From contig JALJCO010013441.1 in assembly GCA_023101725.1 (NCBI GenBank), forward strand, positions 62,001 to 126,000: DNA of 64,000 nucleotides, read 5' to 3'. Shown here piece by piece: positions 13,701 through 22,700 of the stretch (position 1 is its first letter; every line of letters begins with the position of its first letter). The notes under the pieces are model-generated. The model saw only the letters and a list, made by a program, of their open reading frames with translations, did not search any database and was not told the origin of the DNA. The stretch comes from Atherinomorus stipes (taxonomy: Eukaryota > Chordata > Actinopteri > Atheriniformes > Atherinidae). A program made the translations under genes and the position numbers.

Positions 13701-16700
13701 TACAAACGGGCCAGAGCAACACGTTCAGCCCTTTACTGAAGTTAAACTTATTTACAGAATAAAACTGTTTGTATGTGGAAGTGGTGGTTGGAGGTTAATC
13801 TGATGGTTGTTGAATTTTTTTTCGTCTTTGTTATCAGAGGTGTGATTGTGGTGAGGCATCATGTCCACCAGTCAGCATAGTACCTTAAATCCCAGGAATC
13901 AGCACTTATCACGCCAGAACCTGTAATTTCTGTCAGGATCCAGAACCTTTAATCCATCAAAACTCAGATCTTTTTTAGTCAGCATCTAGAACCCTTAATC
14001 CCAGTCAGCATCAGAACCTTTAATCCTAGTCAGCATCAGAACCTTTTATCTCAGCCAGAATCTAGAACCTTTAATCCCAGTCAGCATCAGAAACTTTAAT
14101 CTCAGTAAACAATAATCAACTACAACACAACAAAAAAAAAAAAAAAAAAAAAGGTCCAGAACCTTTAATCCCAGTCGGCAACAGAACCTTTAATCCCAGT
14201 CAGCATCCAGAACCTTTAATCCCAGTCAGAATCAGAACCTCTAATCTCAGTCTGCATCCATAACCTTTAATCCCAGTCAGCATCCAGAACCTTTAATCCC
14301 AGTCAGCATCCAGAACCTTTAATCCCAGTCAACATCCAGAACCTTTAATCCCAGTCAGCATCCAGAACCTTTAATCCCAGTCAGCATCCAGAACCTTTAA
14401 TCCCAGTCAGCATCCAGAACCTTTAATCCCAGTCAGCATCAGAACCTTTAATCCCAGTCAGCATCCATAACCTTTAATCCCAGTCAGCATCCAGAACCTT
14501 TAATCCCAGTCAGAATCAGAACCTTTAATCCCAGTCTGCATCCAGAACCTTTAATCCCAATCGGCATCCAGAATTTTAAATCTCAGTCAGCATCAGAACC
14601 TTTAATCCCAGTCTGCATCAGAACCTTTAATCCCAGTCGGCATCAGAACCTTTAATCCCAGTCAGCATCCAGAACCTTTAATCCCAGTCAGCATCCAGAA
14701 CCTTTAATCCCAGTCAGCATCCAGAACCTTTAATCCCAGTCAGCATCCAGAACCTTTAATCCCAGTCAGCATCAGTACCTTTAATCCCAGTCAGCATCCA
14801 GAACCTTTAATCCCAGTCAACTTCCAGAACCTTTAATCCCATTTAGCATCTAGAACCTTTAATCCAAGTCAGCATCAGAACCTTTAATCCCAGTCAGCAT
14901 CCAGAACCTTTTAATCCCAGACAGCATCAGAACCTTTAATCCCAGCCAGCATCAGAACCTTTAATCCCAGTCAGCATCAGAACCTTTAATCCCAGTCAGC
15001 ATCAGAACCTTTAATCCCAGTCAGCATCAGAACCTTTAATCCCAGTCTGCATCAGAACCTTTAATCCCAGTCTGCATCAGAACCTCTAATCCCAGTCTGC
15101 ATCCAGAACCTTTAATCCCAGTCAGCATCCAGAACCTTTAATCCCAGTCTGCATCCAGAACCTTTAATCCCAGTCTGCATCAGAACCTTTAATCCCAGTC
15201 AGCATCAGAACCTTTAATCCCAGTCAGCATCCAGAACCTTTAATCCCAGTCAGCATCCAGAACCTTTAATCCCAGTCAGCATCCAGAACCTTTAATCCCA
15301 GTCAGCATCCAGAACCTTTAATCCCAGTCAGCATCCAGAACCTTTAATCCCAGTCAGCATCAGAACCTTTAATCCCAGTCAGCATCCAGAACCTTTAATC
15401 CCAGTCAGCATCCAGAACCTTTAATCCCAGTTAGCATCTAGAACCTTTAATCCCAGTCTGCATCAGAACCTTTAATCCCAGTCAGCATCCAGAACCTTTT
15501 AATCCCAGTCAGCATCAGAACCTTTAATCCCAGTCAGCATCAGAACCTTTAATCCCAGTCAGCATCAGAACCTTTAATCCCAGTCAGCATCAGAACCTTT
15601 AATCCCAGTCAGCATCAGAACCTTTAATCCCAGTCAGCATCCAGAACCTTTAATCCCAGTCAGCATCCAGAACCTTTTGTGCAAAATGAGAAAAATACCT
15701 AAGCTTGTGTTTATGTAGAACAAGTCAAACTTAATGACAGTTGTTCAGACAAAACTAACAGGATATCAGCGTGATATCCGAGAACCACCTGGATTTTCTT
15801 CTCCCTGAGAAAAAAAAAAAAAAAAAAAAACAAAAAAAAACAATACCCAAAAACAGGGGATATTTGGTAGTTGTGGGAAAAATATTGATTTACTGAAATA
15901 TTGCAATATTTTCATATGCTGACATCATATACATATTAAAAAATGCGGTATAGATCAATTTTACAAACAAAATCTCGCAAGATTTCGTCGTTTAGTTACG
16001 AAATCTCAAGTCTTCTCGAAATCTCGCGAGACTTCGTAGGTCAGTCAGTCGTCTTTTCTGTACCGCTTATCCAGTTCAGGGTCGCGGGGGTTGGGCCTAT
16101 CCCAGTATTATAGGGGGAGGGGGGGTACACCCTGGGAGGCGGTAGGTAAAATAAAAGATCAATATCGAGTTTTCAAATATCAATATGAAATCTGCATATG
16201 AAAATATTGCGATATTTCAGTGTATCGATATTTTTTCCCAGCCCTAATATTTGGTTATTTCCACAAATTAGTGTGTATAAACTGTTCACACAGAACATCC
16301 TAAAAGAAAGTTTGAAAGTCTGTAAAAAAGAAGTTTTTGAAGTAGTTTTGGGGGTTTTTAGACTTTAGAAACAGCAGCCTGATCGGTTAAATATCGGTGG
16401 GGTGGCCGATTATATTGTGTAACCCTACCAGAAAATAGGGTAATTATTATTCCAAGGTTGGGGAAAAAAAGGTTTTTAAATGAGAGAGAAAACCAGCCAG
16501 CAGATAATCTGGGATTTTTTCCCATTCTCACCTCTGCTTCTGCCTCGATCTTCTCCTCTTTGACCATTTTCTCCACCATGCGTTCAGCCAGAGGCAGGAA
16601 CATGGTCTGGGCCAGTTTTTCATCCTGCGCTGAGATCGCCTTGGCAACAAAAGATGCAGCATTTTAATTTCATTTGCAGGCTGACGGGAATATTTCAGGA

Positions 16701-19700
16701 GAAGAGCATCGGAGCCGGACGGTACCTGCATCACCAGACTCATGACGGACCAGAAGTAATACGGGTTCTTGGGGACAATCTTGTATAAAGCCATTCCTGC
16801 CTGTGAGACGTGGAGGACAACAATCAGCATCATCTTGGTTAGCTAACGGTGCGTCTGCACGTTTTCAGCCTTCCTGTCCTCACCCTGGACAGGTGAGTTT
16901 TCCCACCTGCTGCATCTTCTTGTACTCTCCCACGCGAGCGTAAGCCATGAACAGGTGAGAGTGATACTCCTCGCTGAGAGGGACCTTCTTCACCGCCGCC
17001 TCGTACAGCTTCGTGACCAACTCCGCTGTGGAGGACAAGCGCAGCGTTTAGCACCCCATCGCTACGGCGTTAGCTCCAGCCTGCAGGCGTGTGCGTGTAC
17101 TTACGCCGATGCATCTCCCTGTACAGTATCGTCAGGGCCTGGAGCGAGTTGTCGTCTGTGGGCTCTAAGGTGGCGACTTCCTGGGCCAGAGTGAAAGCTT
17201 CATCCTGCTTTCCCGTCCTCTGAAGGCCGATGGCCTTTAGGACCTGAAGGAGACGAGGAAGAGGAGTTTTACACGTGTAATCATAAGCAGCCACACAGGA
17301 TGTCCAGTATTTCTGTTCTTTTTCTTCTTTCATTCCTTCTTCAGACCCTCCGTGCGTGCTGACACGCATCCAACCAGCTGAACGATGACAGCTTTCCTGG
17401 TTAGAGCCACTGGTTCCTGCAGGAAATCAGCATTTACGTGCAGTCACCCACCTTGGCGCAGTGCAGGTCCTTATGTTTCTTCAGCAGTTTATCCGCCTGC
17501 TGGATCGCCATCTTGTTGTTGCCATTATCAAGATAATCTGAGGAAACAACAATATTTTTGTAATTCTCCATTAACTCCTGCAAAAGAACAGTTTCACAAC
17601 AGTTGCTTAAGATGATGCACCATGCAATCCATCAGCTTTCCTATTCAGGGTTGTAGCTCAGGGCTGCAGACTGTGACCATTACCTAAAATTTGCTTAGTG
17701 TGCCTAACTTTTTCTTGGTTGCACCGATGTGTCTCATAAGTAAAAGAATTTTTTCAAATACCTGCTGTGTGTTTATTTCCCTCCTAACGGGAGTTCAGAG
17801 AATAACACTGTGATAAAAGCCCACTAAGGGCGGGTCTTCATGTCTTCATGGCTCTGATCCACCCTGAATACGTGAACGCCGTGTTGTGCGTTAGTGTGAA
17901 AGACCAGCGGGTGCACGTTAAGACTGCGGTGCGGCGAAGAACGACAGGCGAGACCCGTGGAAACAGAATCAATTCTAAAACATGGAATATGGTGGAATTT
18001 GCTCATATGTGGTCCAAGGTTATTATAGTTAACTAAAACTAACGAAAAAACGAAAACTAAAATTGAAAAAACATTTCAGTTAACTGAAATAAAAATAAAA
18101 ACAACAGTTTTTAACAAAATGATAACTAACTGAAACTGTATTGTGTCTTTACAAAACTAACTAAAACTAACTAAAATTATTGCAGAAACATCCCTAGTTT
18201 TAGTCTTTGTAAATTAATAAAGTAAATCAGGCTTTTGGGTTGATTTGAAATCTACTTCTATTTAATCTTTTTAGCTTGCTCTGCTGTTTTTACTCCAAGT
18301 GACTTTGATGATTTTGAATGTCACACCAGACAAACACCTATAATTTACTGAAAAGAAAAAACCCCCAAAAACTAAAACTAACACTGAAACTAATAAAAAC
18401 TAAACTAAAAAACATTTTCCAAAAATAGAAACTAATAAAAACTAGCAAATCTGCTCAAAAAACTAACTAAAACTAACTGAAATGAAAAACAAAAAGTTAA
18501 AACGAAATAAAAACTGAAACTAATTAAAAATCCAAAACTATTATAACCTTGATGTGGTCGTGATCTACTATTTCACCAATTTAAGAGTTTGTTTTTTCGT
18601 TTGTCTGAGCGACATGAAGCAGAAAAGCCAGATGCAAGTTGATGCGCTGTGACACTGCAGCCTCCGTCTGTGTGACATCACCTGACCTGACGGAGATCCA
18701 GCACAGTCCTGCTGCAGGTCAAGTTTTAACCTCACACATCCTAATCTTTTGATAACCAAACCCGACCCGTTTCCCACCGTTATCTGCCGGTCAAACCTGG
18801 ACTCAACCTGTTGATGTAGGCTAGAACCTGCGACCCGACCCACAGGTTAAAACAACTATAAATACTCCCCCTCCCTCCCTCATTGAGTCAGATACTTTTC
18901 TTTATGTGTTCTACTGAGTTCTCAAGGTTATTTAATAATAACAGTAATAAAGAAATCCAACTCTAATGAGCTCTAGGATCTGAAAGAGCCTCATAAATTC
19001 CTACTGAAGCATCAAAGTGAGAATTATCGACCAGAAAACCAGATCAGCCTCCAGATGACACCTGAGCTGCACCTGGAGAAGATCTGTAGAAAACAGATGT
19101 GTTTGACTAAACTAATAATATGAGAAGCTGCTGTTTATCAAAAATAAATAATTTCCCTGAAGCTTCACAGACGATGTCGATGTAAATGAACAATAGAAAA
19201 TCCTCAAACTGGATTAAAATGAGCTGGAAACACAGTGGTGCACCTACAAATTTTGATGGTGCACCCAAATCAAAAAGTTAGGCCCACCGGTGCAACCAGT
19301 GCTGAAAGTTCGTCTGGAGTCCTGTAGCTGGGAACTGGGACGTATCTCAGCCATCACTGGTCCCTCACAGGGGACACAGGGCCAACAACTTGGTCTGTTT
19401 GAGGTCACCAAATAGCCGAACATGTGTGTTTCTGGACTTGGGAAGCCATGCATGTGCAGAGCATGCAAACTCCACATAATCCCCCCCGTCCATGTTAAGA
19501 TTTGAACCAGCAACCTTCCTGCTGTGAGGCAACAGTGCTAACCACTATGCAGCCTTTAAATTGTATTAATGGTAGGGCTGTCAATCCGATACCAGTGTCG
19601 GATAACGGGCTGATATTGGTTAAAAAACGTGGTTCGGAATGCGTGGAAATTTGCCGACACAGTAAATCCATTCCAGCTTTTCTTTCACGCACGCTCCTCC

Positions 19701-22700
19701 TGACTGGGTCTTAATATATTTTCAATGATTATATATATTTTAGGGATGTAACAATAACCGATAGGGATGCACCGATTGTGAAAGTCTGGGCCGATACCGA
19801 TACCGATGTTTAACATAACAACTTGGCCGATGGCCGATGTTTTCTATTTTTATTTATTACTTCCTTTGTGCCACAGAAATTTACAAGTCTTTCAGCTCTT
19901 CATCAGTCTGTCATTGAATGAGCACAAATTCAATCAGACCAATTTATGAAACAGAAACAACCTTTAATGTCACTTTGTGGCTGACATTAGTTATAACAAG
20001 CTCTTTTCTGAAAACTTTTCAAAAACCTGGGACTGATAATCACTAAAAAGAATGCTTCAGTATATTGCCCAACAACATTGAGTGGTTTTAGCCTAATAAA
20101 CAAAAACATACTCAGTGAGAAGATTATTTTCATGGCCCAATAAAAAATATTTGTGGAGCATGAACTGCAAACTGCGTAACGCTGATCTTTTTCTGAAACG
20201 GTAAAATATTGCCACACGACCGCCGCCATCTTCGTTTCTCTACTGCAGAAAGTGCGCGGATGCCTTCTACCAGTATCTTCCCCCCCCATCTGCCCAAAAA
20301 AGAGGGGGAAAAAAAAAGAGTTTTTCTTAAGAACAGTGTTACTGACACATGTAAATCATTATATATATTTATATAGGCTATATAATAATCGGCCACTGCC
20401 ATCGGCGAATATCATTTTTATTGGCCGATGGCCGATGGCAGTTAACAAGGCAAACATCGGCCGATACCGATGTCCAGCCGATGCATCGGTGCATCCCTAA
20501 TAACCGATGAAATGATTAACCGTGAAAAAATTCCCAACGATTAGTAATACCGTTTCAAATTTTAATTATCGTTAAAACCGTCACTGATTACTGCACTTTG
20601 AAAAACTCATAGTGATGCTGCTTATTGCTGGAAAAGCAGCAGCAGTCTCAGTTTGCATTAGAACATTAAAGAACATTATTATTATTTTTGCATTTTTATT
20701 ATTATTATTATTATTGCATTATTCACCCTAAAGAACAAGACTGACTGACCTTTTATTGTGATGTTATTACTTCATATAAATGTTATATTGTTAAAAACAA
20801 AAAAAAAAAACACTGAGCATCTTGCAATGTTGAATTTCCCTTCTGGGATAAATAAAGTATTTTTCCATTTCATTTCATTAATTTATGAAAACGTGGTGGA
20901 AAGCAACAAAGACACCCCCGTGGGCAGTTCTGGAGATTTTTTCCCTTTAAAAAGAACAAATTAGACCCATTTTGGATGTTTATAAAGCTGCTGCTGGGGA
21001 ATTTCAATTATACTCTGATAATCATGATAACTGTGATATGAAATTTTAATATTTTTACATCCTTATATATTCTATTATGCATTTGTAAAAAATAATCCTA
21101 TCTATTGGTAAATAAGTTTTGGTAAATGGGTCAGTCTTTCCCTCATACTTACTGTTATGGACTCAAAATTATTTATACCCTCCAATTAAAGAAGGAAAAA
21201 AAATCAGCTGAATAATTTCGAGGACGACTGTATTTCATTAACCTGTCAAACCAGGTTTTTAGAGGACATCGGCCGATACTTGACCTGTGGTATCGGTATA
21301 AAAAGTAAAAAAGTGGGATCAGAACAGCCCTAACTAATGATCAATAGAAACTTATTAGAAATGACAGAGTTCAATTTCTCAGGATTTTTGATATTGTCTT
21401 GTATTTTACAGGAAGTTTGTTATTACGAGGGGCTGGATGGAAGTTTAAAAAACAAAATATGAGTTGAAAAAATGAAAAGCAGGTGCACTGATCACTTTAT
21501 CACACCGTTAGCCGATGTTCTAGTAAATGTGTAACCACAATCACGTCCAGCATGTCCTCTTGAATGGCTGGTGATTGTTTTAGTATGCAGACTAGGGCTG
21601 CACGATTCTGGCAAAAATGTGAATCTTGATTTTTTTTGCTTAAAATTAAGATCACGATTCTCTGAAACGATTTTTTTTTCCCCCAAAAGTATTTATTGCA
21701 CAAATAAACTAACAAAACAAACAAAACAACCTATTCAAAAGGTAATTCAAAATAAAGCATGTGTTTGCACAAGAGCTTTGTTGGTGCATTTCTTTGGCAG
21801 ATGCATAGTTGTAATTCTTTAACATTGGTTAGGGGGTGGGGAGGCAACAGCAGTGTTGCATTTGAGGGCGCTTGAAAAAATCTGGGAAGAATGGAAACTT
21901 ATTTGTGATAAGCTCATGATTAAAAATGTTTCAGAATTGTTGTGGGTAGAATTGAGATTGCATGTATGTGTGAATTGAGATCACGATCTTTTAACGATTA
22001 ATTGTGCAGCCCTAATGCAGACACGCATTCAAACACACTCAGTTGAGTCTGTTCAGGACAGCTGGGTGCCAAAATTAACTGTGCCAGACAGTTTGCTGTG
22101 GTTATGTCATGTCTATTCTCTCTGCTCAAACTGACTTCACTGGAGATAAAAGTTCCCACAAACCCACAGAAACGGGAGGAATCCTGACGTATTAATAATC
22201 AGCTGTCAAACTAAGCAGTAGTGATATGCGATATCGATGATGCTCTTTCCAATCCAAATTAATATTCAAACAACTACCAGCGATACAGATCTGATACTGA
22301 ATACAGAAAAACTTAATGTATTTGGGAAAAATCCCTTTAAAAGCAGCCTTCCTCCTTTCCACTTTGGCAACAATCAGATATTACATACAGTCGTCCTCAG
22401 GATTATTCATAACCTCCAATTAAAGAAAAGGCTAATTTCCCAATAGGAATTCAAATAACAGGAAACTAACGAATAAAACATTTAAAAAAATTATAATTTA
22501 ATGAAATAAGATTGAAAATATCGTTAAAAAAACAAGAAGAGGAAGAAATAATCATTTTTACTGAAAATAACATAATAATGCATTTTTAAAAAGTACTTTT
22601 AACACACACTGAAATAATCTAAACAAGTTTTATATTAAAAATTCATTAAACATTCAGTGCCCTCTGCCTTGTTCTCAGTAGCCAGACATTGCAAACTGTA

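Larger units (their letters stand above)
19573..21332. mobile_element. Outer hAT-type element of a triple nest
   Basis: TAGGGCTGTCAATCCGATAC at the left and GATCAGAACAGCCCTA at the right. Flanks ATTAATGG and ACTAATGA match at 6 of 8 positions, consistent with an aged 8-bp target duplication. Contains 19740-21064, which contains 19762-20499. Confidence 0.55.

Noticed and set aside
13890..15680. Regular short repeats suggesting a CRISPR array
   Set aside because: Head-to-tail units without unique spacers, in an intron of a vertebrate gene; a minisatellite.
16358..16603. Extension of NAA25 exon 6 past its donor
   Set aside because: The open frame continues by chance into the intron; the GTGAGA donor restores the conserved next exon.
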